Shown one piece after another: positions 34,249-44,970 of a stretch of 64,000 bases of DNA. Made by a program: the position numbers and the translations under genes. Under the pieces are notes generated by a model. It was not told the DNA's origin and made no database searches. It saw only the letters and a list, made by a program, of their open reading frames with translations. This DNA comes from Triticum aestivum (taxonomy: Eukaryota; Streptophyta; Magnoliopsida; Poales; Poaceae), in contig NC_057795.1 in NCBI RefSeq assembly GCF_018294505.1, positions 518,523,915 through 518,587,914 on the forward strand, in the 5' to 3' direction. Position 1 is the first letter of the stretch. Each line of letters begins with the position of its first letter.

Positions 34249-35149
34249 TGTCAGCGTTCTGGGAGCCGGGGTCCCCAGACTTGCCTGCCTGCGGCCTGCG
34301 GCGTGGCTCAAGTGGGGGCCCAGTGCGGCCCAGCTTCGTCAGCTCAAGCTCAAGACCCTCGTGAGGGGCCAAGCCTCGCGGGGTGGACGACAAGAAGCTT
34401 CCTCAGAGTGGCCTCATCAGGAAGGCTCGTGAGGAGGCGGAGAGATCAAGGCAGGGTACCTCGCGAGGAACCCGTGATGCAAGCCATGACGATCGAGACT
34501 AGGTGGGCGCCATGCGGGCGCCGGCCTGCGCAGAGTCCTTGTTTCCCCTTTGGTGCAAAGGGGGCAATCCTAGGCCAAGGCATCAAGCAAAGGTTACCGT
34601 TTCGGTGCAACAAGACCAAGACCAGCAGAACGGCAGGATGGAGGTTATCGTGGAGCCCAGGACGGCGTCATCATTAGAACCTTTGGCAGCCGAAGACCAA
34701 CTTTAGTCAAGGTAAGTGTACTAGATGTTCCCCTTCAAAATGGCTAATTGTTGGCGCCCTTCCCGCTCATTATTTGGGAAGAGGCCCAGGGCCTCCCTCT
34801 ATAAATAGAGCTAGCCACCACAGAGCAGGAGGGCGGATCGATTGGAGAGAGAAAGAGAGAGAGAAGCGACTGAACTCACCCAAGCAGTTCATCACGCCAA
34901 CTCAAGAACAGCCCCTCGCGAGGCTGTTCTCCCTTTGTACTGTTCATCATCACGCCAACACAACACACTGGAGTAGGGTATTACACCACAATGGTGGCCT
35001 GAACCAGTATAAATCTTGTGTCCCTTGTGTGTTCTTCCTTCTAGCTTAGATCCCTTGCAAGGATCGAAACGTGGGCTGGTAGGGGAAAGATCTTCGCGCG
35101 CACCCTAGTGTTCGAACCTCAAGGGTCTGCCGGAACCCGAAATCTGACA
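34249..35149 (+). repeat. 5' LTR of Gypsy-3
   Basis: 901 bp from TGTCAGCGTTCTGGG to CCGAAATCTGACA; GC-rich first half; TATAAATA at 34800-34807; purine-rich GAGAGAAAGAGAGAGAGAAG tract after it. Confidence 0.93.
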
Positions 35150-35151
35150 TT

Positions 35152-35170
35152 TGGCGCGCCAGGTAGGGGT
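35152..35170 (+). other. Primer-binding site of Gypsy-3
   Basis: TGGCGCGCCAGGTAGGGGT, 2 nt inside the LTR. Begins with the required TGG; tRNA not assigned. Confidence 0.7.
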
Positions 35171-35219
35171 GCACCGGAATCTTTCTCCCGCTGGTCGCGT
35201 GTGATCTTCCGTCGTGTCC

Positions 35220-36551
35220 ATGTCTGACACTCGCCGAGCCCGCGCCGAGCGTCGGCTGCTCTCGCCACTCGAGTCGCCCAGATGGCTCGTGTTGGCGGAC
35301 GCCCCCGTCGCTCGCTGCCAACGCCGCCACCGGCCCGGCGGGGAACGAGCAGCAGGCCTCGTCCCTGCATCCTTCGGTGCGGCGGGAAGGCCGCACCGCC
35401 ACCCCGTCGCTGACTCCAGCTGGTTTGTCGTCCCACGCCCGTCGCGCCCCCACGGACACGCACGCTGCACTGCTCTTGGCGCGTGAACTCCTGCACTACC
35501 GTCCTGTCGATGACCTCTACAAGGACTGGCTCGCCCGCATCACCGAGCTCGTCAGCGCCGCAGGGGGCTCTTCTCTGCCGTCTCTCTTGCTGCCTCGCCC
35601 TCCACCCTGTGTAGGAGGCGAGGATCAAGAGGTGCCTCCGCCGCCTCCTCCCCAAGAAGGCGCCCTGGCTCCAAGGCGCGTGCCCCCAGGACGAGACCCT
35701 CCGCGTCCGGTGCCTGCGCGACAAGAAAGGAGCTGCCAAGAAATCACTCGCCCCCCAGAAGGTGCTCGTGTGCTCCCGGCACCGGTGCGCCATGACCACA
35801 TCCCTGCGCCGCCACGCCAAGACCCCGAGCTGCTCCAGGCAGCGGCGCGTGGGAATTTCTGGGAACAAGCCCCGCATCAACAGAGAGCTCCGGTGGCCAC
35901 TGCAGGCTGCCGCGCCTTCACCATCGAGCCGTGTAGCGTCGCATGGCCTGGCAAGTTCAAGCCGGACCTGCCTCCTCGCTACGACGGCATTGCCGACCCC
36001 GCGGAGTTCCTCTAGCTCTACGAGCTGGGCATCGAAGCCGCCAACGGGGACGAGAAGGTCATGGCGAACTGGTTTCCCATGGCACTTAAGGACGGTGCCC
36101 GCACCTGGCTCCTAAACCTGGCTCCTGGCACGATCTCCTCCTCGGACGAGATGTGCACCCGCTTCATCGCCAACTTCCAAGGCACTCGCGACCGGCCCCC
36201 GGCCATGAGCGACCTGCACCGCATCAAGCAACAGCCAGGAGAGACCCTGAGAAGTACATCCAGCGCTTCAATAACGCTCGCCTCAGGATTCTCAAGGTGA
36301 CTGAGGAAGCCATCATCTCAGCCTTCTCCGATGGCATGCGTGACATCAAGATGAAAGAGGAACTAGCAATCCATGAAGACCTGTGCACATCCCTGGAGCT
36401 GTTCAACCTAGCAACCAAGTGCACCAGGGCTGAGGAAGGGCGCCTCTCCCTCCTCAAGCTTCCGGCCGCCGATCCCGAAGAGAAGAATCCCAAGGTCAAG
36501 GACGTGAAGTGCAAGGGGGCTGATGTACTTGCAGCGGAGCCGGACAGCAAG
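35220..36551 (+). pseudogene. Gypsy-3 gag (broken)
   Basis: ATG at 35220 (MSDTRRARAERR), then a frameshift into the frame that reads ALLLARELLHYRPVDDLYKD, a Pro-rich linker, and FKPDLPPRYDGIADPAEFL, followed by a stop (36013-36015). The gag core follows (DGARTWLLNLAPGTISS, RFIANFQGTRDRPPAMSDLH), another frameshift near 36250, and RKYIQRFNNARLRI ... to the stop at 36552-36554. The GC content is much higher than in WHAM-like gag. Further coding traces (VYHDLHTHSTNECQEL, zinc-knuckle-like) continue to about 36980. Confidence 0.82.
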
Positions 36552-37010
36552 TGAGGCAGGGATTAGCCTGAGTCATCCAAGGGTAGCTGGTACTGCGTGT
36601 ACCACGACCTCCACACCCACAGCACCAACGAGTGCCAAGAGCTCAGGGCCGTGCGAGACGGGCGTATCGGCTGACGCCCCAACCGCAACGACCGGGGCTA
36701 TGGCCGAGGAGGAGGAAGAGGCGGAGGATGATGGGAAGACCGTGGCCCTCGCCAAGGGTGGCGTGACCGACCTCGCGAGGATCATTGGCAGGACCAGCCT
36801 CGCGAGGGAGGATGGAGGGATCAGCCTCGTGAGGACCGCCCTCAAGGCAACGCAGGCCTCCCTCCTCTGCCACCACCGCTGAGGAGGAATGAAGACCATC
36901 ATCAGGACAAGGGGGCTGAGGGCTTCCAGGAGCCGTGCACAATCGCTTGCATCCTGGGCGGTGCTCAGGCCCCAACCTCTCAGCGCATCTTCAAGCAGTT
37001 TGCTCATGAG

Positions 37011-37580
37011 GTGAATGCAGTCCTCCCCAAGCTTGAGGCCACGCGCCCCCTCAGATGGTCTGCGTGCGCTATCATGTTCAGCTCAACGAATCAGCTCAAG
37101 TGCGCAGCCACGACCGGAGTCCTCCAGATGCTTTGCTCTCCAGTTATCAGCAATGTGCAAGTCACCAGGACCCTCATTGATGGCGGAGCAGGGCTCAATG
37201 TTCTGTCCGTCGAGACATTCAACAATCTCCAAGTGCCATATGAGCAGCTTCAGCCAACCAAGCCTTTCTCAGGAGTCATTGATGGTTCCACCATTCCGAT
37301 AGGGCAAGTTTGCCTTCCTGTCACCTTTGGGCAGCGCAACAACTACCACACTGAGCTCATTGACTTCGACGTCGCCCACATTCACCTAGCTTACAACGCC
37401 ATCCTCGGGTACCCAGCCCTGGCCAAGTTCATGGCAGTGACTCACCATGGCTACAATGTCCTCAAGATGCCAGGCAGCAGTGGAGTCATCACAGTGCCTT
37501 GTGAGGAGAGGGATGCAGTGTGTTCTCTTGAGCGTGCCTTCCAGGCTGCGGCAATCGAAGACCCAAATAACAGGAACTGA
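37011..37580 (+). CDS. Gypsy-3 aspartic protease region
   Basis: Open frame of 189 residues containing the retropepsin active site TLIDGGAGLNVLSVETFNNL. The family-typical downstream elements VDxxHIHLAYNAILGYPAL and KMPGSSGVITVP also follow. It would cleave Gag-Pol in intact relatives. The true start is unclear because it is part of a polyprotein; the stop at 37578-37580 is probably premature because a pol remnant lies downstream. Confidence 0.8.
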   Translation: MNAVLPKLEATRPLRWSACAIMFSSTNQLKCAATTGVLQMLCSPVISNVQVTRTLIDGGAGLNVLSVETFNNLQVPYEQLQPTKPFSGVIDGSTIPIGQVCLPVTFGQRNNYHTELIDFDVAHIHLAYNAILGYPALAKFMAVTHHGYNVLKMPGSSGVITVPCEERDAVCSLERAFQAAAIEDPNNRN

Positions 37581-37959
37581 AGGCTTCCCGAGGCAGTCCC
37601 CAAGAAGAAGAGAAGGCTTCGCCTGGCCTAAACCCTCGTGAGGCAGGCACCACCCAGAGGCATTGCGTCAGGACTCGCGCCCATTCAGGGGGCGCCACCC
37701 TCTGTCTCATAGGAAGGCGCGCCCGGCGCCCTCCTCGGGCAGGGCTCGGGGGCTCTTTCTTGGGGAGCCACCGACTTTGCCAAGGTCACGAGGGAGGCGC
37801 TCGGGCACCACTTGGAGGCGTGCTTCAAGGCACGTTTCCCTCAGGAAGGCGTGAGGCAAGGAGGGCCAAACCCTCAGGAGTTCATCGCGAGGAACATTCA
37901 GGAGCTACAGGAGTCATGAGTCATCCACGGCAGCCGCTGCCTACCCGCCATAGCCCCTC

Positions 37960-38170
37960 ATCCAGGCGAGGATGGTGGGCTGCGTATCTGCATCGACATA
38001 CCAGGGCTCAACCGAGCCACATCTCAGGAGCGCCTCTGGCTTTCGCGCGTGGGGCGTTGTGATGGTCCACCTCACAGCTACGTTTGCATGCCTTTCGGCC
38101 CGCCGAACGCGGCTGCTGCCCACCAGCGCGTGATGAGGAGCATTCTGGAGGCTCAGGTGGCCAGGTAGCG
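37960..38170 (+). pseudogene. Reverse transcriptase remnant of Gypsy-3
   Basis: Two short RT echoes lie close together: LRICIDIPGLNRA (cf. the MCVDYxDLNKA motif) near 37980 and VCMPFGPPNAAAAHQRVMR (cf. the MPFGLKNAxATYQ motif) near 38080. The YVDD region and everything downstream are missing, so a large internal deletion removed most of pol. Confidence 0.65.
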
Positions 38171-39633
38171 CTTGTTCCTGGAGGAGATGGAGATGGACCT
38201 TGCCGAGCCGCCCGGACCTCCAGAGCCTCCGGAGGCTCAGGGAACCGAAGGCTCGTGAGGATTGGCTTCTTCACCATGCGTCGGCCGCTGCTTCAACATC
38301 CCTTCATCTTCAATCATATCCGATGACATCTTTCAAGTTCCGTTTTCAGCTGGGAGCGCCCACAGGGCTGCATCATTCCCATGTCGCGTGGGTCAGTCCC
38401 TACGGCATGTATCCATTTTGCTTATGTTCTTTACCTACCTTGTTGGGGGCGCCCCACGGGCTGCATTATCCCCAAGCCGCTCGGGCCTAACCCAGTGGCG
38501 TCTGCCTTTTCTGCATCTATCTAAATGGATTTTCTCCTTTCGCGCTTAACATGCTTGACCTAATCACCTGCTCGATTGACGCCCACCTTTGGAGCCGCTC
38601 GCTCTGGCATGGCACTTGCGCATGGGTCCGTCCCTGTAATGCCGATAAATCTGAGTGGTCGAGCTCTGGCCGCGGCAGCCCCGCAAGGCGCCACCTCACC
38701 AGGCCCTTAGTGCCCCAATCACTCCCTCGGAGCGACCAATGGTTGGTTGGCAACCATGACAACAGACCTTGTTTTCCCTCGTGATTGATACACATGACCC
38801 GCTCCAGGAGTAACGCTGGGGGCGTCATGAGCCTTCTCTCCTTCTCACCAGCACAATCCACTTGCACGTTAAAAGGGGGGTACCTGAGCATCGCGACTCA
38901 TGGGATCTTACTGCCTCTCCAGCCCTCACCCCCTGGCCTTGACCCACGACATCATGACCTATCATACCAGCGGCGGCTGAGCTCGCTCGAGGGCTGGGAC
39001 CTGAGGAACTAGAGCACGAAGGAAAGTGCGGGGGAGAGGGAACAAGCTCGCGAAGACCTAACTCAGCAACACCTTAGCTGCCGCCATGTAGGCCCGGCAC
39101 TTCGTCGAAAACTACCCCCCCCTACCAGATAAGTCACGCAAAAACTGAATCGACTCAGTGCTGAACCCTCGCCTACTGCAGCTCTGTCACGGCAATGCTG
39201 CCTGCCTTTCTTGCCCAGCATAGGTTGCTTGAGCGCCAAAGGGGACCTCCTGAGCATTGCGACTCAGGGGCTCTTACTAGACCTTGGGCCGCTCACCTCC
39301 TGGCCTTGACCACGGCATCGCGACCTGGCAGACTAGCGACGGCTGAAGCTTGCCTGGGGACTAGGACCTGTCGGCGTAGAGCACCGAGCCCTCATGAGGA
39401 AAGAAAGGGGGAACCGAGCCGAGACAGGACAAGCATCTTGCATCGATTCATAATAAGGATATAATATTCACAAAAGGCATGGCCAGCGTCTTACATGCCC
39501 CGCGGGGTGGTACTACGATTCCTCGTAGGGAACAAAAAGTACTAATCCTAAGGAGGGATAATAGCGCGTGCCTCCACAGAAGATGCCATCATCAACAGTG
39601 GGCCGTCAGGCGCCAGCGCCAACCCCATACAGA
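38171..39633. other. Non-coding internal sequence of Gypsy-3
   Basis: No pol domain recognised. Two related blocks (38880-39010 and 39210-39370) share a module containing GACCTCCTGAGCATTGCGACTC-like and CCTGGCCTTGACC sequence, i.e. an internal direct repeat. Otherwise unassigned. Confidence 0.5.
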
Positions 39634-40452
39634 TCAGTGGCGCTGGCGGCCTAACACAGCTGCCCTGCTCCGGGCGCGGTGAGAGCTCGGGGGCTCATAG
39701 CTGTCGTTGCTTGTCTCCGGAGTCGTGTAGAGCTCGGTGGAGTCGCTGGACCCTCCGGCACCTCCGCTGCTGCCTGAGGAGCCGCTGGGGAAGCAGTTGG
39801 CGGGCCTGGTCCTCGCCGCGACGATGCCTCGGCCGCCTCTCTCGGGGCAGCATTCCAGCCGACGTCCTTCCGTGTCGAAGACCTTGAAGAATAGCAAGGA
39901 GGCGCCATCGTATTCGAGGTGTATTATGAGGGTGCCCCCTGTCCGGCAGACCCGAGCGATCTCGCCCCAGCCACGGGTCATGTAGACCTTGCCCGGAGCG
40001 ACCACCTCGACCTCCGCTCCGGTCGCAGGGGTACTGCAGTCAGCGTGCTGCAGCCAGAGCTCAAGAGGCGCCCTCGGCGGGATCTTGAAGGTGAAGGAGG
40101 TAGGAAGGCGGATCCTGGATCGAGGAGGCATGGCGGCGTGGAGCACAAGCTCCCAAGAGGAGCCCTCGGCATGGACTCCAGGAGGAACGACGCGCACCGC
40201 CGTAACCCGCCGGCGTCGATGGCAGCACCGTCGGTGTCGCTCGGCGCCTTCTTCTCCAGGGCCCTCGATTTGGGCGTACAAGGGAAGTGGGAACCCAGGC
40301 GGCGGCCGCTCGAACCAAGGCCTCAACACCTCCTGCCGAGCACCCTCATCTCGGCGGCAGAGGACTAGCCGCTTCTTCGGCGGAAGTGGGTCGGGACCCT
40401 CCCGGGTGGCCTTACCCTTCTCTTCTACAGAAAATCGGCGGATTGGTGCCAT
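39634..40452 (-). CDS. Antisense ORF with B3-like DNA-binding domain, in Gypsy-3
   Basis: 272 codons from the ATG at 40452 (context GCCAATGGC; MAPIRRFSVEEKGKA) to the stop at 39634; the frame also stays open 40 codons upstream. Residues about 118-203 look like a plant B3 fold: TFKIPPRAPLELWLQHADC, then KVYMTRGWGEIARVCRTGG, then TLIIHLEYDGASLLFFKVFD. Compare the B3 pattern of a GW motif, a turn, L-x-F-x-YDG and V-x-I/V-F-D. N-terminal basic PPKKRLVLCRR could be a nuclear signal; the C-terminus is Ser/Gly-rich. No stops or frameshifts, unlike gag of the same element. It lies antisense about 330 bp before the 3' LTR. The domain call is by eye; a diverged B3 or a chance resemblance is possible. 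Confidence 0.6.
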   Translation of the reverse strand: MAPIRRFSVEEKGKATREGPDPLPPKKRLVLCRRDEGARQEVLRPWFERPPPGFPLPLYAQIEGPGEEGAERHRRCCHRRRRVTAVRVVPPGVHAEGSSWELVLHAAMPPRSRIRLPTSFTFKIPPRAPLELWLQHADCSTPATGAEVEVVAPGKVYMTRGWGEIARVCRTGGTLIIHLEYDGASLLFFKVFDTEGRRLECCPERGGRGIVAARTRPANCFPSGSSGSSGGAGGSSDSTELYTTPETSNDSYEPPSSHRARSRAAVLGRQRH

Positions 40453-40535
40453 TGGCGTAAGGAGGAGAAAGGGCGAGGAAGAATAAGAAGGGGAGTAGCA
40501 GGAAGGGATAGATTGGAAGGGCTCACGCCGTCCCA

Positions 40536-40543
40536 TACATATA
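40536..40543 (-). promoter_or_regulatory. Possible TATA box of the antisense B3-like ORF
   Basis: Minus-strand TATATGTA (context CCGGCTATATGTATGGGACG), about 85 bp upstream of the ATG at 40452. Imperfect match to the consensus. Confidence 0.4.
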
Positions 40544-40782
40544 GCCGGAGGAGGCCAACCGTCGGCCTCCACGATCGCATGTAATCATGACCCGCTTTTG
40601 CATGCAGGGACTTGTCAAGTCGTGCGGTTGCCGAGGCATCATGGGGAAGCGGAGACGCCCATGTCCAATCAATCGCCACGCGGCGCCCAAGGCCGCCGGC
40701 TATTGGGCCTCATGGCGCTTCACACTGGCCCCTTCGCTTCTTTGCTAAGCCATGCCCGGCACGCCTTGTGCTCGGGGGCTAC

Positions 40783-41688
40783 TATCGGCGTTCTGGGAAC
40801 AGGGGTCCCCAGACTTGCCTGCCTGCGGCCTGCGGCGTGGCTCAAGTGGGGGCCCAGTGTGGCCCAGCTTCGTTAGCTCAAGCTCTCAAGACCCTCACGA
40901 GGGGCCAAGCCTCGCGGGGTGGACGACAGAAAGCTTCCTCAGGAGCGGCCTCATCAGGCAGGCTCGCAAGGAGGCGGAGAGATCAAGGCAGGGTACCTCA
41001 CGAGGAACCCGTGACGCAAGCCATGACGATCGAGACCAGGCGGGCGCCAGCCTGCGCAGAGTCCTTGTTCCCCTTCGGTGCAAAGGGGGCAAGCCCAGGC
41101 CAAGGCATCAGGCAAAGGTTACCGTTTCGGTGCAACAAGACCAAGACCAGCAGAACAGCAGGATCAAGGTCATCGTGGAGCCCAGGCCGGCGTCATCATC
41201 AAAACCTTTGGCAGCCGAAGACCAACTTTAGTCAGGATAAGTGTACTAGATGTTCCCCTTCAAAATGGCCAATTGTTGGCGCCCTTCCCGCTGATTATTT
41301 GGGAAGAGGACCAGGGCCTCCCTCTATAAATAGAGCTGGCCACCACAGAGCAGGAGGACGGATCGATCGGAGAGAGAAAGGGAGAGATAAGCGAGTGAAC
41401 TCACCCAAGCAGTTAATCGCGCCAGCTCAAGAACAGCCCCTCGCGAGGCTGTTCTCCCTTTGTACTGTTCATCATCAGCCCCAGAGGCAATCCACCACAC
41501 CACACACTGGAGTAGGGTATTACACCACAATGGTGGCCCGAACTATTATATATCTTATGTCCCTTGTGTGTTCTTCCTTCTAGCTTAGATCCCTTGCGAG
41601 CATCGAAACGTGGGCTGGTAGGGGAAAGAACTTCACGCGCACCCCAGTGTTCGAACCTCAAGGGTCTGCCGGAACCCGAAATACGACA
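40783..41688 (+). repeat. 3' LTR of Gypsy-3
   Basis: 906 bp; begins TATCGGCGTTCTGGG (TG mutated to TA) and ends GAAATACGACA; TATAAATA at 41325-41332; preceded by the purine-rich GTGCTCGGGGGCTAC. Roughly 5% different from the 5' LTR by eye. Confidence 0.92.
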
Positions 41689-41979
41689 ATGACATTACCA
41701 AAATTATCATCACGGAAGTGTCCACTTCCATGACGATAAATCGCGCGTCACAGAAGTGCTTTCGTCAAGGGTGACCGACACGTGGCATCCACCGTAACGG
41801 AACGCCGTTAAGCTATCGGGTCGGATTTTGGATCCGATAACCCATTAACAGCCCTGACCAATGGGAAATTTCCATGTGTAAAATTCTGATTGGCCGAAGG
41901 GAACACCTGTCAGCTCGTCAGTGTGCCAGATGTCGCCCGTCCATTGGAGGAGACATGCCTATGATACGGCAACACATGG

Positions 41980-42930
41980 TTGGGCCCAATAGAGGCCCAT
42001 ATAGGTTAAAAAGGCCGTCCCAGTCAAAGGCCCGTAGAACTTAATCAGGTACTAGTGGGCCAGCCCAATAACGGCCTGCTTAATAAAGGCCCATTTACGG
42101 CCCGAAGCCAGATCTGGCCCGTTAATTGTTCGCCCAATATTTGGGCCCATTTACGGCCCGAAGCCAAATCTGGACCGTTAATTGTTCGCCCAATATTTGG
42201 GCCCATTTACAGCCCGAAGCCAGATCTGGCCCGTTAATTGTTCGCCGAATATTTGGGCCCAACTATAGCCCAGTGACTTTCGGCCTGTTAGAGGCCTGAT
42301 GTAGACATGGGCCCATTTCAGCCCGGTGTGACTTTCGGCGTGGGAATGACCCATGCTGCCCATGGGCCATATATGGTCCGACGGGACATCGGGCCCACTA
42401 ACGGCCCGTGCTAAAGGTGGCAACAGTTAAGCCCAACATGACTTTGGGCCTGTTAAAGGCCTGTCGCATAATTTGGCCCGTTGATGCCTATACTAAGCTT
42501 TCAGCCTCTTAAAGGCCCAGGATATCAGTGGGCCAACTAAGGCCTGAGATATGTTTCGGCCTGGTAACGGCCCGTGAGCTAACTGGGCCCAAAACGGCTC
42601 GGTCTACATTTCGGCCTGCTGAAGGCCCGTGGACGACTAGTGAAAATTGAGGACCAACATGCATTTTGGCCTGCTAAAGGCCCGTGGTTTCATCTCGGCC
42701 ATAACAGGCCAGTACAATATTCAGCCTATTAATGGCCCAACGCTACCTAGGCCAAACTAAGTGCTGGGTCGACAAAAGGCCCAACTAAAATATAGGCCGG
42801 TGTAAGTTTGGGCCTGGCACAATGTGTGAAGGCCCCAATCATTCGGGCCCAAGAAAGACGCAGGCTGGCCCAATTGTGGCCTGCTAAAAACCTGGCCCAT
42901 TAGAGTCGAATGTTTTGGCCCGGTCGACTA
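41980..42930. repeat. CACTA subterminal GGCC-rich repeat zone
   Basis: Dense repeats of GGCCCA / GGCCTG / GGCCCGT motifs on both strands, as expected of CACTA subterminal transposase-binding repeats. It includes three tandem 56 bp units starting at 42088, 42144 and 42200, each GGCCCATTTACGGCCCGAAG, then CCAGATCTGGCCCGTTAATT, then GTTCGCCCAATATTTG. Confidence 0.8.
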
Positions 42931-43196
42931 CATCTGATTTTTTTTCAGATAGCGAATGATGGCAGTAACTAGTAGGAATTAAGAACAAACCTACTCTATA
43001 CAATAAAGAAATTATGACATAGTAACTAAGAATAAACCTACACTATACAATAAAGGATTTAAGGTATATTACATCAACTGGGCATCGAAGTTCGCCACCA
43101 GTGATCATAAAGCGCAACGTAGAAGAAGATTACAAAAATTGGGCACCATTGCAGCGTAACAAAATAATACTGAACCGAGACCACTTCCAAGACAGT

Positions 43197-43598
43197 TCAA
43201 GAAAGGTTAGCCTTGCGGGGGAACTGCGGTGCAAGCTGCTGAGCAAGGCTGTGAGACCGGCCTAGCATGTCGGTCATAGCTTCCAGGTGTAGCTGTTTAA
43301 TGATGAGGTTCTCATTGGTGTTCTCCGCAATCTTTCTTAGAGATAGGACTTCAAGTCGAAGTTGAGTTGCAGAATGCCTTTCTGCTAGAACTTGGGACTG
43401 AAGAAGTCGAACTGATCCAGACAACGAATTCTGTGAGCTTGTCTGACTGTTAGTCTGAAGTAACTTGAACACTGCATCAAGACAAGACTTTAGGGTTGTC
43501 TCGCTATCTTCAAGATGTTTTGCCTTCTTTGCTGCAATATATGTTGGGTTTGTCTCACAGCCATCAGTAGACTTGTGCATGCCATCAGGCATATCACC
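43197..43598 (-). pseudogene. Last coding exon of a CACTA transposon gene
   Basis: Minus-strand exon opened by an acceptor (TTTGTTTCAG, ending at 43599) and running GDMPDGMHKSTDGCETNPTY ... to the stop at 43197. It has a coiled-coil-like central part (SLSGSVRLLQSQVLAERHSA, VLSLRKIAENTNENLI). It resembles the C-terminal exon of the TNPA-like/ORF2 protein of Triticeae CACTA elements, thought to bind subterminal repeats; assigned from position and style, not from a defined domain. Confidence 0.55.
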
Positions 43599-44141
43599 CT
43601 GAAACAAAGCAGAGAGATGACAGGTTTTGCACGTGTATAAACAAAGATGATAACTGTTCTGTCAATTCTATCCAATTTCAGATTAGAAAATAAAGAGTAA
43701 GTTCAAAATATCAATAGCATAATTTGGCATTGTTCATAATGCGGGGAGCTTCACCACACTACTAGATTACCATGTCAACATAACAAGCATAGATGAAGGG
43801 TAAAGAAAATCATTGTATCTATTTTGGATAATGTGCATGGCATGTTGTTCATATCATCAGGCACATCAGTAAGATAAAATAGGAGATGACAAGGTGCAAA
43901 CGTGGGCTGCTTCACCACACACTGGATTATAGATCCACAAAACCAAGCATACATATAGGGAGTATTAAGTAATGTGCATGGTATGAATAAGGAATTTGGT
44001 TTTACAAGTAAAACTTAGAACTTACGATTCTTATGAACATGCATTTTGGTAGAAACAGCAAACTAAACAGCAGTAAACGATAGGGAGTATGAGCAAATTA
44101 AACAGCAGTTGAGGATAAAGGCTTTAGAAGGACTGACTTAC

Positions 44142-44250
44142 ATTAACAATTAACACCGGCTTTATAATGCCCTTCTCCATGTCAAGGGAAGGATAACTCA
44201 AGAATTTTAGCACAGAATCTTCTTCATAAGCATTGGCTGCACTCCACATT
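44142..44250 (-). pseudogene. Upstream exon of the CACTA transposon gene (partial)
   Basis: Minus-strand coding MWSAANAYEEDSVLKFLSYP ... KGIIKPVLIVN followed by a GTAAGT donor (44136-44141). The right boundary is uncertain. Further exons were separated by the Fatima-like insertion at 44480. 43608-44135 between the exons is intronic with no other feature. Confidence 0.45.
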
Positions 44251-44479
44251 TTGTAGAGAGTAATTATAGATATGATAATACTGGAAGGGATAGAGGATAA
44301 TGAAGATAAGATGCAGATTGATGCTACATAATAACCTACCAATCCCTAGAAGTACAAGCGTTATAGGACAAAATGTACTGACAAGAGCAATGGGCTACAC
44401 TTCTACACTGGCATTGTCTGTGTATTCTACTAGTTGGTAAGATTAAATATAGATCTGATCTTTTTTAATAAATGGTGGG

Positions 44480-44951
44480 TGAGGGAGTCCTGGATTAGGG
44501 GGTGTCCGGATAGCCGAACTATCACCGTTGGCCGGACTCCTGGACTATGAAGATACAAGATTGAAGACTTCGTCTCGTGTCCGGATGGGACTTTCCTTGG
44601 CGTGGAAGGCAAGCTTGGCGATATGGATATGTAGATCTCCTACCATTGTAACCGTCTCTGTGTAACCCTAACCCTCTCCGGTGTCTATATAAATCGGAGG
44701 GTTTTAGTCCATAGGACGAACAACAATCATACCATAGGCTAGCTTCTAAGGTTTAGCCTCTTTGATCTCGTGGTAGATCTACTCTTGTACTACCCATATC
44801 ATCAATATTAATCAAGCAGGAGTAAGTTTTACCTCCATTGAGAGGGCCCGAACCTGGGTAAAAACATCGTGTCCCTTGTCTCCTATTACCATCCGCCTAG
44901 ACGCACAGTTCGGGACCCCCTACCCGAGATTCGCCGGTTTTGACACCGACA
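44480..44951 (+). repeat. 5' LTR of Fatima-like copy C
   Basis: 472 bp, TGAGGGAGTCCTGG ... CACCGACA; TATATAAA at 44686-44693. Followed by TTGGTGCTTTCATTGAGAG (44952-44970). About 18 differences from the middle LTR by eye. Confidence 0.93.
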
Positions 44952-44970
44952 TTGGTGCTTTCATTGAGAG

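Larger units (their letters stand above)
34249..41688 (+). mobile_element. Gypsy-3: LTR retrotransposon with gag-protease and antisense B3-like ORF
   Basis: Complete ends: LTRs 34249-35149 and 40783-41688 and a perfect TSD ATGAC (34244-34248 and 41689-41693), inside CACTA subterminal sequence. Internal 5.6 kb: PBS, broken gag, protease, a heavily deleted RT remnant, non-coding sequence, then an antisense ORF just before the 3' LTR. No RNase H or integrase seen. The retropepsin type and layout point to Gypsy. Confidence 0.9.
34110..44479. mobile_element. CACTA (En/Spm-type) DNA transposon, left part, hosting Gypsy-3
   Basis: Starts with the terminal CACTACAAAAAATACACCTC and subterminal DNA. 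It is interrupted by Gypsy-3 (34249-41688), then continues with subterminal DNA, a GGCC-rich repeat zone (about 41980-42930) and minus-strand exons of a transposon gene (to about 44340). It is cut at 44480 by the Fatima-like tandem. The opposite terminus is not in the window. Net CACTA sequence about 2.9 kb. Confidence 0.85.

Noticed and set aside
35119..35880. Minus-strand 253-codon ORF opposite Gypsy-3 gag
   Set aside because: GC-rich shadow of the plus-strand gag; Arg/Gly-rich low-complexity protein with no recognisable motif, unlike the B3-like ORF further on.
36643..37007. Minus-strand ORFs opposite the Gypsy-3 gag/protease boundary
   Set aside because: They mirror the repeated CCTCGCGAGGG-type DNA on the other strand; no independent evidence.
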